From: a bacterium
Lineage (GTDB): Bacteria > JAMCPX01
Direction: 5' to 3'
DNA: 10,328 nt
NCBI GenBank assembly: GCA_021789095.1
Contig: JAJYJX010000084.1
Location: 1-10,328 of the forward strand
Part shown: piece by piece, positions 1 to 7,079 of the stretch
Numbering within the stretch: the first letter of the stretch is position 1
Layout: the number at the start of each line of letters is the position of its first letter
Notes under the pieces: generated by a model
Database searches by the model: none
Told to the model about the DNA's origin: nothing
Seen by the model: only the letters and a program-made list of their open reading frames with translations
Translations under genes and position numbers: made by a program

Positions 1-130
1 TTGTTGCTATGATATTCCCGCCTATAAAAAGGTGCGATATTATGGAAGGGTTCTCCATCCCGCTGTCCTCGGTCTGAACGTGGAATGTAATCCCCTTATG
101 TACAATGTTATGGTTGTATCCCTGCAGCAT
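1..130 (-). CDS. conserved hypothetical protein, N-terminal part only (runs off the window)
   Basis: The minus strand is open from an ATG at 130-128 to the window edge and gives 43 residues, starting MLQGYNHNIVHKG and containing FHVQTEDSG and HLFIGG. The pattern GYNHNI-HKG-(F/Y)HVQTEDSG followed by (T/S)HLF-GG resembles, from memory, a conserved uncharacterised protein found in deltaproteobacteria; I cannot assign a function. The ATG lies 1 nt after the TAG stop of the upstream MauE/DoxX-like gene (134-132), so it is probably the fourth gene of the mnmA operon and may be translated by reinitiation. The only Shine-Dalgarno-like sequence (GGGAG) is about 15 nt upstream, further than usual, which also fits coupling. 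An in-frame TAA just upstream excludes a longer N-terminus. Length and C-terminal domains are unknown. Confidence 0.72.
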   Translation of the reverse strand, partial: MLQGYNHNIVHKGITFHVQTEDSGMENPSIISHLFIGGNIIAT

Positions 131-131
131 A

Positions 132-620
132 CTACCGTTTTATTTGTCTCCCTATATAATTGTCTATGCTGAGTATAAAATCTTTTGTAAAAACAAGCAA
201 GACGGCCACGATAAGAAACACTATGTCCCTGAACAATATGGCAGTACCCAGCTTTTCATTCATGTCGAATATATCAAAACAGCCGCACTCCATTGATACG
301 CCCCTCTCTATGTTGACTCCTATTGCAGCGATGAACGATACCAGCAGCAGTCCGATCGCAAAAGACGCACCGCGCGTGCCAAAGCCCGTTAAGAGCATAA
401 TGCCTGCAATAATCTCGACCCATGGAAGCGTGTAGGCGAAATACGTTGCAAGGAATATCGGAAGAATATTATAGTTTATAACAGTCGCGACAAGTGCATC
501 CGGATGAAGAAGTTTGCCGAACGCCGCCACAATAAATATTCCGCTCAGTACAATTCGCAATACAAGTATGGCGAACGGGCGGATAGATGCAAAATTATTC
601 ATGATAGATTTTTTCTCCAT
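132..620 (-). CDS. MauE/DoxX-like redox-associated membrane protein
   Basis: The 162-residue protein has four hydrophobic helices at about residues 15-37, 52-79, 85-103 and 126-145. After helix 3 it has a Cys-x-Cys motif (C112-G-C114, within MECGCFD). Four helices plus a (D/E)CGCF-type motif are typical of the MauE/DoxX membrane family; members such as MauE take part in making or delivering disulfide-containing proteins in the periplasm. The start is well supported: AAAGGAG lies 7 nt before the ATG. The gene starts 1 nt after the rhodanese stop and is followed 1 nt later by another gene, so it sits inside an operon. Inference: it handles thiol or electron transfer at the inner membrane, possibly with the adjacent rhodanese. 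Family membership is fairly sure; substrate and partner are unknown. Confidence 0.82.
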   Translation of the reverse strand: MEKKSIMNNFASIRPFAILVLRIVLSGIFIVAAFGKLLHPDALVATVINYNILPIFLATYFAYTLPWVEIIAGIMLLTGFGTRGASFAIGLLLVSFIAAIGVNIERGVSMECGCFDIFDMNEKLGTAILFRDIVFLIVAVLLVFTKDFILSIDNYIGRQIKR

Positions 621-621
621 G

Positions 622-1119
622 TTAAGGCTCCTTTCCTACCGATATCGGAAGGTTGGCATTTATCCATCCGGGCCAGCCCTCGGTCATGACATATACATTG
701 GTATAGCCGATTGCCATGAGATCCTTTGCAACATCAACGCTCAGGCCGCACCCTGTCCCGTGACAATATGTAATGATCTTTTTGTCCTTCGTTAAAAGCT
801 TTTCATATTTCGGGTAGTACTGCCTGAATTTATCGTACGGTATATTGATTGCACCCTTTATGTGACCTTCTCTGTATTCTGCATTATCCCTTGAGTCTAC
901 GAATACAGTGCTGTTATTTGTATAATCGCTGTAGGCATCTTCTACACTTATTGTCGGCATTGCAGATATCTGCTGCATGTAGCCCTCCGGGATAATTGTT
1001 TTGCTGGTTGTTTCTGCATGAGGTGTAACCGCGTGAATAACAGTACCGAGAATGAAAGAGAGCAGGTAAATGCAGGCTGTTGTCACCAATACATATTTCC
1101 ACGATTTGTTCAGGTTCAT
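622..1119 (-). CDS. membrane-anchored rhodanese-like sulfurtransferase
   Basis: The 165-residue product has one N-terminal hydrophobic segment (about residues 8-30), probably a signal anchor, then a single rhodanese domain at about 55-160. Visible rhodanese features are VDSRDNAEYREGHIKGAINIP (split here as VDSRDNAEYR at 74-83 and EGHIKGAINIP at 84-94), the active-site loop Y-C119-H-G-T-G-C124-G, and the closing EGWPGW-NANLP motif. C119 would carry the persulfide; C124 in the loop is a second thiol. The chosen ATG (1119-1117) has GGAGGT 6 nt upstream, better than the in-frame ATG 21 nt further up. This ATG overlaps the mnmA stop as ATGA, so translation is probably coupled. If the anchor is real, the catalytic domain faces the periplasm and is unlikely to feed sulfur directly to cytosolic MnmA. 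Single-domain rhodaneses vary in role, so the physiological acceptor is unknown. Confidence 0.88.
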   Translation of the reverse strand: MNLNKSWKYVLVTTACIYLLSFILGTVIHAVTPHAETTSKTIIPEGYMQQISAMPTISVEDAYSDYTNNSTVFVDSRDNAEYREGHIKGAINIPYDKFRQYYPKYEKLLTKDKKIITYCHGTGCGLSVDVAKDLMAIGYTNVYVMTEGWPGWINANLPISVGKEP

Positions 1120-2192
1120 CTCTTGACCTCCCCTATCCATCCGCCGCCAAGGACTTCATCATCGTCGTAAAATACAACTGCCTGTCCCGGGGTGATAGCC
1201 CTTTGCGGTACACTAAATTGTATTATCAGCATATCATTCTTCCTTCTTATTTCAGCTTTTTTTTCTTTCTGTCTGTACCTTATCCTGACATTTGCATAAA
1301 ATGGCAGATCCGGTTCTTTACCGCTTGTCCAGTGTACGTCCTTTGCGGTGAACGTATCGGCCATCAGGCCTTCCATGCCGTCAACCATTATGCTGTTATC
1401 AAAAACATTTTTGTCTATAACATAAACAGGTGTGTTTGTATATACACCTATGCCCCTTCTCTGTCCTATTGTGTAAAAAGGCAAACCCCTGTGCGTACCC
1501 ACGGTTGCACCATCACGGTTTATAATCTTTCCCGCACGCAGATCCATGTTCGTGTACTCTTTGCTGAACTCTCCGAATCCGCCGGCAGGCAGGAAACATA
1601 ATTCCTGGCTGTCCCTTTTTGAACAGGTGATCAGCTCGGCCCTTCTTGCAATATCCCTTACCGTATTTTTATCAAGTTCTCCGAGAGGGAAGAGGATTCT
1701 TGAAAGCCTTTTCTGATCAAGCAGAAACAGAAAATATGACTGGTCCTTGTTGCCGTCTATGGCCTTTTTCAGGTGAAATCCTTTTTCATCGGAGCGTATG
1801 CGGGCATAATGCCCGGTTGCAACATAGTCATAATTGTTTTTCAATACATAATCCAGGAGCAGGCCGAACTTCAGGTGATCGTTGCACACGATGCACGGGT
1901 TTGGGGTTCTTCCGGATGAGAGCTCCTTTATATAGTATCCGACAACAGACTGCCTGAATTCTTCCTGCATGTCGATCACTTCGAAATCAATACCCAGCTG
2001 CCTGGCTGTCATGCCTGCATCATTGATGTCTTCTGTCGAGCAGCAGGGATTTTCGGATTTATATGCCCAGAGCTTTAATGCAACGCCCTTAACATGGTAG
2101 CCCTGCTCTTTAAGCAGGAGTGCAGCAACAGAGCTGTCGACGCCTCCGCTCATCCCGAGTATAACGCTTTTTTGAGAATTTTGTTTTAACAT
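1116..2192 (-). CDS. mnmA: tRNA-specific 2-thiouridylase MnmA, CxxC type
   Basis: MnmA installs sulfur at C2 of the wobble uridine (U34) of tRNAs for Lys, Glu and Gln in the cytoplasm, after ATP-dependent adenylation of the base. The 358-residue protein (family usually 350-370) shows the PP-loop SGGVDSS at 15-21, the TPNPCIVCNDHLKF segment with C100 and C103, the GHYAR motif, the KDQSYFL segment, C199 in QELCF, and the C-terminal TIGQRRGIG and PGQAVVFY blocks. C103 and C199 match the E. coli catalytic pair Cys102/Cys199. C100 stands where E. coli has Asp99, giving a CxxC plus distal Cys set. The ATG at 2192 places the PP-loop at the usual distance from the N-terminus; an in-frame ATG 11 codons upstream (2225) is possible. 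Neither has a clear Shine-Dalgarno site, so a short or absent leader is possible. First gene of the operon; its stop overlaps the rhodanese start. Confidence 0.96.
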   Translation of the reverse strand: MLKQNSQKSVILGMSGGVDSSVAALLLKEQGYHVKGVALKLWAYKSENPCCSTEDINDAGMTARQLGIDFEVIDMQEEFRQSVVGYYIKELSSGRTPNPCIVCNDHLKFGLLLDYVLKNNYDYVATGHYARIRSDEKGFHLKKAIDGNKDQSYFLFLLDQKRLSRILFPLGELDKNTVRDIARRAELITCSKRDSQELCFLPAGGFGEFSKEYTNMDLRAGKIINRDGATVGTHRGLPFYTIGQRRGIGVYTNTPVYVIDKNVFDNSIMVDGMEGLMADTFTAKDVHWTSGKEPDLPFYANVRIRYRQKEKKAEIRRKNDMLIIQFSVPQRAITPGQAVVFYDDDEVLGGGWIGEVKR

Positions 2193-2301
2193 ATTATTTA
2201 ATTTTATAATATAATTAATCAACATTCAAGATGTCTTCATTAAGATTTTTTATAATTTCAGTTATTTGACGATTGGGTCAAAACATGATATTTATAAATA
2301 C
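2193..2301. promoter_or_regulatory. divergent intergenic region between mnmA and the lipoprotein gene
   Basis: This very AT-rich stretch separates two divergently oriented genes. On the plus strand there is an exact TATAAT at 2251-2256, but no good -35 at 16-18 nt. On the minus strand, TTGAAT (2229-2224) and TATAAA (2208-2203) are 15 nt apart; transcription from this pair would start close to the chosen mnmA ATG at 2192. Neither downstream gene has a recognisable ribosome binding site. Promoter activity is an inference from base composition and hexamers. Confidence 0.4.
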
Positions 2302-3849
2302 ATGAATAAAAAGCTTATATCAATTATTATACCCTTCATTTATGTACTTATTGTAACAGGGTGCGATCCAGGAGCAAAGTCTCGGTCACAGGGCAGGGCG
2401 CCTCTGGCAGCATATGAGATCGACTATAAAGCGGATACACATGACCTTGGTATAAAGTCAATTGATGTAACGCCTCCCAAAGCCGGTATAAGTACATCCG
2501 GACTTGCATATATAACCCAGACGGGCAATACTATATTTGACGGTGCAGTCATAACAGCATCTGTCTATATAACCAATACTGATACAAGCGACTGGACAGG
2601 CGTTCAGATGCAGGCATACACGCTTTCATCAGGAAGTGCAACCGTGTGCGATGCAGATCTTGGCACGGGCTGGTTTACAGATACTCCTGTAAATGGAGCG
2701 TGGGGATGGATTTTTACATCCGGCACATCAGGTTCTGAGTTTACAATTCCCGCGAACGGAGGGCAATCTGCTGACAAGGTCATCGGCTTTAATGCTACGA
2801 CGGATTTTGCGGCTCTGGTCTACATCTATGCAGATGTGCCGGTGATCACAGTCATATCCCCTGCAACTGCATTAACCGGAGACACTGTTACCATTTCTGG
2901 TTATAATTTTTCAACAACCGAGGGTTCGGTAACATTTAACGGCATTACTGCAACCGTGCAGAGTTGGACAGATACATCCATTACTGCGACTGTTCCTGAT
3001 AATGCAACACTTGGGAACATTGTTGTGGATTCAGGCGATCCGTATACAGCTTATTCCAATCCGTCTTTGTTTACACCGTACAGGGTATTTTCAGATGATC
3101 CCTCATTTGTCGCGCCAATAGGCATAACAACAGACACAACCGGCAATCTGTATATAGCAGAATTTATCAATAACGCTATTCTTGAATCTTATCCATCAGG
3201 GACAATTTCGACTTATTCAAGCGATCCGCTTTTAAATAACCCTGCCGATGTAGCAATTGGGCCGGACAATGCATTATACGTTGCAAACTATTCAGGTAAC
3301 AATATTATAACGGTATCTATGGCAGCCCCTGCTTCAGTATTTGCTTCTGTGGGGCTTAATCCTGTAGCGCTTGCCTTTTCATCAGAGGGACAGGCATGGC
3401 CGCTTTTTACGGCAAACAGCGGCGACGGGACAATCTCATCAATTGCAAGTGATGGCACGGTGACTCAGTTTGCATCCGGGTTTGTATCGCCAAATGCCAT
3501 TGCAGTGGATAATCCGGGCAACGTTTACGTTGGTGACTGTAATGCCGGTATCGGCACTATTGATAGGATAAACGCCGCAGGAACAGTTACAACCACTATT
3601 ATTTCAGGGCTTGTATGTCCTGGAACTATAAAATTCGATACCAGCGGAAATATGTATATTTTTGATTCAGGTACAGCCACTATTTACAAGTACAACCAAA
3701 ACATTGCGTGCGGGAGCAAGATGTCTGTATTTGCACAGGACATCAGCACAAACGGTGACGGGGGGTTTGTGTTCAGTCCTGATTATTCCATTCTCTATAT
3801 AACACAGGACAGTCCCATAATCGGTATTATTGCGGTACCACTCAAATAA
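2302..3849 (+). CDS. lipoprotein with IPT/TIG domain and C-terminal NHL-type beta-propeller
   Basis: The 515-residue product starts with a lysine pair, a hydrophobic stretch and a lipobox ending L-I-V-T-G-C21, so it should be lipid-anchored after cleavage by signal peptidase II. Residues about 50-178 form a beta-rich domain of unknown type. Residues about 181-258 match the IPT/TIG immunoglobulin-like fold (P-x-I-T-V-I-S-P, G-D-T-V-T-I-S-G-Y-N-F, V-T-F-N-G, A-T-V-P). Residues about 265-515 contain repeated units of the type P-x-G-I-x-x-D-x-x-G-N-L-Y-I-A, as in NHL/SMP-30-like propellers, at about 274, 313, 396 and 438. Such proteins usually sit in the cell envelope; ligand or enzyme activity cannot be read from the sequence. 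The ATG at 2302 directly precedes the signal peptide and is preferred over the in-frame TTG at 2266, though it lacks a clear ribosome binding site. No operon partner is evident. Confidence 0.85.
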   Translation: MNKKLISIIIPFIYVLIVTGCDPGAKSRSQGRAPLAAYEIDYKADTHDLGIKSIDVTPPKAGISTSGLAYITQTGNTIFDGAVITASVYITNTDTSDWTGVQMQAYTLSSGSATVCDADLGTGWFTDTPVNGAWGWIFTSGTSGSEFTIPANGGQSADKVIGFNATTDFAALVYIYADVPVITVISPATALTGDTVTISGYNFSTTEGSVTFNGITATVQSWTDTSITATVPDNATLGNIVVDSGDPYTAYSNPSLFTPYRVFSDDPSFVAPIGITTDTTGNLYIAEFINNAILESYPSGTISTYSSDPLLNNPADVAIGPDNALYVANYSGNNIITVSMAAPASVFASVGLNPVALAFSSEGQAWPLFTANSGDGTISSIASDGTVTQFASGFVSPNAIAVDNPGNVYVGDCNAGIGTIDRINAAGTVTTTIISGLVCPGTIKFDTSGNMYIFDSGTATIYKYNQNIACGSKMSVFAQDISTNGDGGFVFSPDYSILYITQDSPIIGIIAVPLK

Positions 3850-3892
3850 ACCCGCATCTTTTTACAGGCTGTGTACGATGTTATTTTTCGTA

Positions 3893-3980
3893 GTGCCATG
3901 CGTCACGAAGAATCTAAAAAAATACATCTTACTGAATTTATAAGATTCTTCATTCCGTTTCGCTTCATTCAGAATGACAG
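3893..3980. repeat. dispersed-type inverted repeat in the lipoprotein-hbd intergenic region
   Basis: GAAGAATCT (3907-3915) and AGATTCTTC (3943-3951) are perfect 9-bp inverted arms around a 27-nt loop. Outside the right arm, to 3980, lies a conserved-looking tail that includes TTCCGTTTCGCTTCATTC and GAATGACAG. The left flank is a much degraded version of the same sequence in inverse orientation. Sequences of the form GTCATTCTGAATGAAG...GAAGAATCT recur in many bacterial genomes as non-coding palindromic repeats. A short open frame crosses this element (3871-4101) but looks incidental: it has no ribosome binding site and no recognisable protein. Confidence 0.55.
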
Positions 3981-4026
3981 TGTCAGGGTTTGGCAGATTG
4001 TCGGACAGCCTTTCAGGGGGAAGGAA

Positions 4027-4056
4027 TTTACAATTTCTCTCTCCAATAATTATGAT
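4027..4056 (+). promoter_or_regulatory. candidate sigma-70 promoter for the hbd-crt-bcd cluster
   Basis: TTTACA (4027-4032) and TATGAT (4051-4056) each match five of six consensus bases and are separated by 18 nt. The pair lies about 70 nt upstream of the hbd start, with no gene between. A second TATAAT at 4060-4065 lacks a partner -35. This is a sequence match only. Confidence 0.4.
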
Positions 4057-4128
4057 ACATATAATGTCTGTTTTATTGCGTTAACCGCCGTATGGTGTTA
4101 GCAGGTTTAATTTGAAGGAGGTCTTATT

Positions 4129-4974
4129 ATGATCAATAAAATTGCAATACTCGGGGCAGGGCAGATGGGAAGCGGTATAGCCCAGGCTGCCGCCGCTTCT
4201 GACAAAGATGTTATACTGTACGATGTGAAGGATGAATTCCTGCAAAGGGGTATGAAGAACATACAGGCAAGCCTTGATAAATTTGTTCAGAAAGGAAAGC
4301 TTGCGGATAAAGGCAGGACTTCTGCAATTAACCGCATAAAACTTACCGCAAGTTTTCCCGATATAGCAGGTGCTGAAATGATTATAGAGGCAATACCTGA
4401 GGATCCCGTGCTGAAGCTGGATACATTCAGGAGGCTGGACAGTCTGATGAAGCAGGATGTTATACTTGCAACAAACACGTCTTCCATATCGATAACGCGG
4501 ATAGCAGGCGTGACAAACAGGGCGGATAAAGTTATCGGCATGCATTTTATGAACCCTGTGCCGATAATGAAGCTTGTGGAAGTTGTAAAAGGTATTGCAA
4601 CATCGGAGCAGACACTGAATACCACGATCGAATTTGCAAAGCAGCTCGGTAAGACGCCCGTTGTTTCAAAGGATTCCGCAGGATTTATTGTCAACAGAAT
4701 ACTTGCTCCATGGATAAATGAGGCCGTCTACGCGCTCATGGAGGGCATTGGAATACCCGAGGATATTGATACGGCAATGAAGCTTGGTACGAACGTACCG
4801 ATGGGGCCTTTTGAGCTTGCTGATTTTATAGGGCTTGATACAATGCTTGCAATACTTGAAGTGCTGCATAAGGATCTCGGAGATCCAAAATACAGGCCGT
4901 GCCCGTTGCTCCGCAAGTACGTGGAAGCCGGTATGCTTGGAAGAAAGACGGGTAAAGGATTTTACAAGTATTGA
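4129..4974 (+). CDS. hbd: 3-hydroxybutyryl-CoA dehydrogenase
   Basis: This cytosolic enzyme interconverts acetoacetyl-CoA and 3-hydroxybutyryl-CoA with NAD(P). The 281 residues match the usual length of the single-function family. The N-terminal Rossmann fold shows GAGQMG at 9-14 and an acidic residue, D32, at the end of the second strand, which favours NAD over NADP. Catalytic-type residues are S118 in NTSS, H139 in GMHFMNP, E151 and N189 in GFIVNR; the C-terminal domain has [14 protein letters not shown] and ends [11 protein letters not shown]. The start has GGAGG at a normal distance. It is the first gene of a three-gene set with crt and bcd in pathway order. A 120-nt gap separates it from crt; I see no clear terminator or promoter in that gap, so co-transcription is likely but unproven. 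The role could be butyrate formation, or C4 oxidation in reverse. Confidence 0.95.
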   Translation: MINKIAILGAGQMGSGIAQAAAASDKDVILYDVKDEFLQRGMKNIQASLDKFVQKGKLADKGRTSAINRIKLTASFPDIAGAEMIIEAIPEDPVLKLDTFRRLDSLMKQDVILATNTSSISITRIAGVTNRADKVIGMHFMNPVPIMKLVEVVKGIATSEQTLNTTIEFAKQLGKTPVVSKDSAGFIVNRILAPWINEAVYALMEGIGIPEDIDTAMKLGTNVPMGPFELADFIGLDTMLAILEVLHKDLGDPKYRPCPLLRKYVEAGMLGRKTGKGFYKY

Positions 4975-5094
4975 AGAGTAAAAAAAGTTAAGGCGTTCAC
5001 CGATTTTAAACAAAGCGGATGATATTTGTGTTGAATTCGTTAAATTTATTCAGGACTTAAATATTCGGATTTAGAATTTAAACAAGGAGGTTCT

Positions 5095-5877
5095 ATGGAA
5101 TATAAAACTATAAAACTTGAATTGGACGGTGCTGTTGCAACCGTCATTCTTAACAGGCCGGAGGTGTTGAATGCGCTTAACTCGCAGCTGCTTGAAGAAT
5201 TAAGTCTTGTTCTTGACGAACTAAAACAACACAAAGAGCTCAAGGTATGCATAATGACGGGTGCAGGCGAAAAGGCATTCGTTGCCGGAGCAGATATAAA
5301 GGAATTAAGTTCACTGGATCCGATGGGCGCGACAGGATTTTCAATGAAGAGCGATCGTATAAAACAGAAGATGGATGAGCTCGGCATACCTTTTATAGCC
5401 GCCGTCAAGGGGTTTGCGCTTGGAGGCGGGTGCGAGCTTGCAATGGCATGCGATATGATTATTGCAAGTGAAGATGCAAAATTCGGGCAGCCCGAGATAA
5501 ATCTCGGCATCATCCCGGGCTTCGGTGGTACACAGAGGCTTCCGCGCCTTGTGGGTAAGGGTATTGCAGCGGAGCTTGTGCTCACGGGAGACATAATAAC
5601 AGCCCAGCAGGCAAAGGAAATAGGGCTTATAAATAAGATTATTCCAAGGGAAAAATTCATGGAAGATGTAAAGGCTATAGCTTTAAAGATCGCTTCCAAG
5701 TCAAAAACAGCTATTATTATGGCAAAGAGGGCGATTGACTACGGTATAGAAACGGATTTAAGGACTGCTCTTGAAATAGAGCGTGATGCCTTTGCGATTC
5801 TTTTCTCGACAGAGGACCATGACGAAGGCCTGAAAGCGTTTCTGGAAAAGAGAAAACCTGCTTTTAAAGACAAGTAA
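5095..5877 (+). CDS. crt: enoyl-CoA hydratase (crotonase family)
   Basis: The enzyme would hydrate crotonyl-CoA (and perhaps longer 2-enoyl-CoAs) to the 3-hydroxyacyl-CoA, the step between its neighbours' reactions. The 260 residues are typical for a single-domain crotonase. The CoA-binding and oxyanion segments are FVAGADIKEL (62-71) and KGFALGGGCELAMACD (105-120). The two catalytic glutamates of true hydratases are present, E114 in GGCEL and E134 in GQPEINLGIIPG, followed by the GGTQRLPRLVG motif; this argues against the isomerase or decarboxylase branches. A strong AAGGAGG lies 6 nt before the ATG. bcd follows after 9 nt, so these two are very probably co-transcribed. The gene name is given because of the context; substrate chain length is not determined by the sequence. 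Confidence 0.94.
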   Translation: MEYKTIKLELDGAVATVILNRPEVLNALNSQLLEELSLVLDELKQHKELKVCIMTGAGEKAFVAGADIKELSSLDPMGATGFSMKSDRIKQKMDELGIPFIAAVKGFALGGGCELAMACDMIIASEDAKFGQPEINLGIIPGFGGTQRLPRLVGKGIAAELVLTGDIITAQQAKEIGLINKIIPREKFMEDVKAIALKIASKSKTAIIMAKRAIDYGIETDLRTALEIERDAFAILFSTEDHDEGLKAFLEKRKPAFKDK

Positions 5878-5886
5878 GGAGTAAAT

Positions 5887-7029
5887 ATGCAGTTCGAATT
5901 AACGGACGAACAAAAAATGATACTTGATACAGCAAGGGATTTTGCAAACGGCGTTGTTAAGCCCAGGGCAAAAGAGATAGATCAAACAGGGGCATTTCCT
6001 GCAGATACGGTGAAGAAGCTCGCTGAACTGGGTTTCATGGGCATGATGGTGCCTGCCGAATACGGGGGTGCAGGACTTGACACGATTTCCTATGTGCTTG
6101 CAATGGAAGAGATATCCGCTGCATGTGCAAGTACGGGTACTATAATGTCGGTGAACAATTCTCTCGTCTGTGATCCGCTTCTTAAGTTCGGGAATGAGGA
6201 GCAGAAAAAGAAATACCTTGCGCCCCTTGCAAAAGGTGAGAAGCTCGGGTGTTTTGCGCTGTCAGAGCCGAACGCAGGCTCGGATGCTGCAAGGCAGCAG
6301 ACAACAGCGGTACAGGACGGCGATAGTTTCATCCTGAACGGTACGAAAAATTTTATAACAAACGGCAAAGAAGCGGACATTGCCATTCTGTTTGCCATGA
6401 CGGACAAGGCAAAGGGACATAAGGGAATAAGCGCATTCATTGTACCTACGGATACGAAAGGCTTTTCCGTCAGCAGGCTCGAACACAAGCTTGGAATCAG
6501 GGCATCATCCACAGCACAAATTATGCTTGAGGACATGAAGCTTGCGAAAAAAAACCTTTTGGGCAACATAGGTGACGGTTTCAAGGTAGCGATGTCAACG
6601 CTGGACGGAGGAAGGATCGGTATTGCATCACAGGCACTCGGTATTGCAAGGGCTGCCATGGAAGAGGCGGTGGAATTCGCAAAGCAAAGGGAGGCGTTCG
6701 GGCAGCTTATACAGAATTTTGAGGCAATACAATGGATGGTTGCGGACATCGCAACAAGGCTTGATGCTGCAAGGCTTTTGACGCTGCGCGCAGCCTATCT
6801 CAAGGATAAAAAGGCAAGGTTTACAAAAGAGGCCGCAATGGCAAAGCTGTTTGCATCCGAAGCGGCAATGTGGATAACAACAAAAGCCATACAGATACAC
6901 GGGGGATACGGCTACACAACCGATTATCCTGTTGAACGGCATTTCAGGGATGCAAAAATAACGGAGATCTACGAAGGTACCTCGGAGATCCAGAGGCTTG
7001 TTATTGCGACAAACATATTCAGGGGGTGA
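5887..7029 (+). CDS. bcd: short-chain acyl-CoA dehydrogenase (butyryl-CoA dehydrogenase type)
   Basis: This FAD enzyme interconverts butyryl-CoA and crotonyl-CoA and exchanges electrons with electron-transfer flavoprotein. The 380 residues match the family. Signature blocks are CFALSEPNAGSDA (122-134), the N-G-T-K-N-F-I-T-N-G flavin-binding segment (151-160), QREAFGQLIQNFEAIQW (267-283), IQIHGGYGYTTDYPVER (336-351), and ITEIYEGTSEIQR (358-370). E363 in YEGT is at the position of the catalytic base in short-chain acyl-CoA dehydrogenases. The start has TAAGGAG, overlapping the end of crt. No etfBA genes are adjacent, so the electron partner must be encoded elsewhere. Whether it works in the reductive (butyrate-forming) or oxidative direction cannot be decided here. 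Confidence 0.94.
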   Translation: MQFELTDEQKMILDTARDFANGVVKPRAKEIDQTGAFPADTVKKLAELGFMGMMVPAEYGGAGLDTISYVLAMEEISAACASTGTIMSVNNSLVCDPLLKFGNEEQKKKYLAPLAKGEKLGCFALSEPNAGSDAARQQTTAVQDGDSFILNGTKNFITNGKEADIAILFAMTDKAKGHKGISAFIVPTDTKGFSVSRLEHKLGIRASSTAQIMLEDMKLAKKNLLGNIGDGFKVAMSTLDGGRIGIASQALGIARAAMEEAVEFAKQREAFGQLIQNFEAIQWMVADIATRLDAARLLTLRAAYLKDKKARFTKEAAMAKLFASEAAMWITTKAIQIHGGYGYTTDYPVERHFRDAKITEIYEGTSEIQRLVIATNIFRG

Positions 7030-7040
7030 GAAAGCACCGT

Positions 7041-7079
7041 ATGAAAAAAACAGCGGTTCGACGGGTATCACTATCGTGA
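7041..7079 (+). other. possible 12-codon leader ORF coupled to murI
   Basis: An ATG at 7041 opens a 12-residue frame (MKKTAVRRVSLS) whose TGA (7077-7079) overlaps the murI GTG as GTGA. A G-rich Shine-Dalgarno-like stretch (GGGGGTGAG, 7022-7030) lies about 10 nt upstream of this ATG, whereas the murI GTG itself has only a weak one. The arrangement suggests that translation of the short frame delivers ribosomes to murI. This is inference; the frame could be chance. Confidence 0.3.

Noticed and set aside
2285-2305. Six-codon ATG frame overlapping the lipoprotein start
   Set aside because: There is no ribosome binding site, and such short overlaps are common by chance in AT-rich DNA.
3871-4101. 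76-codon plus-strand frame in the gap before hbd
   Set aside because: It runs through the inverted repeat, has no ribosome binding site and no protein-like conservation; the repeat explains the sequence.
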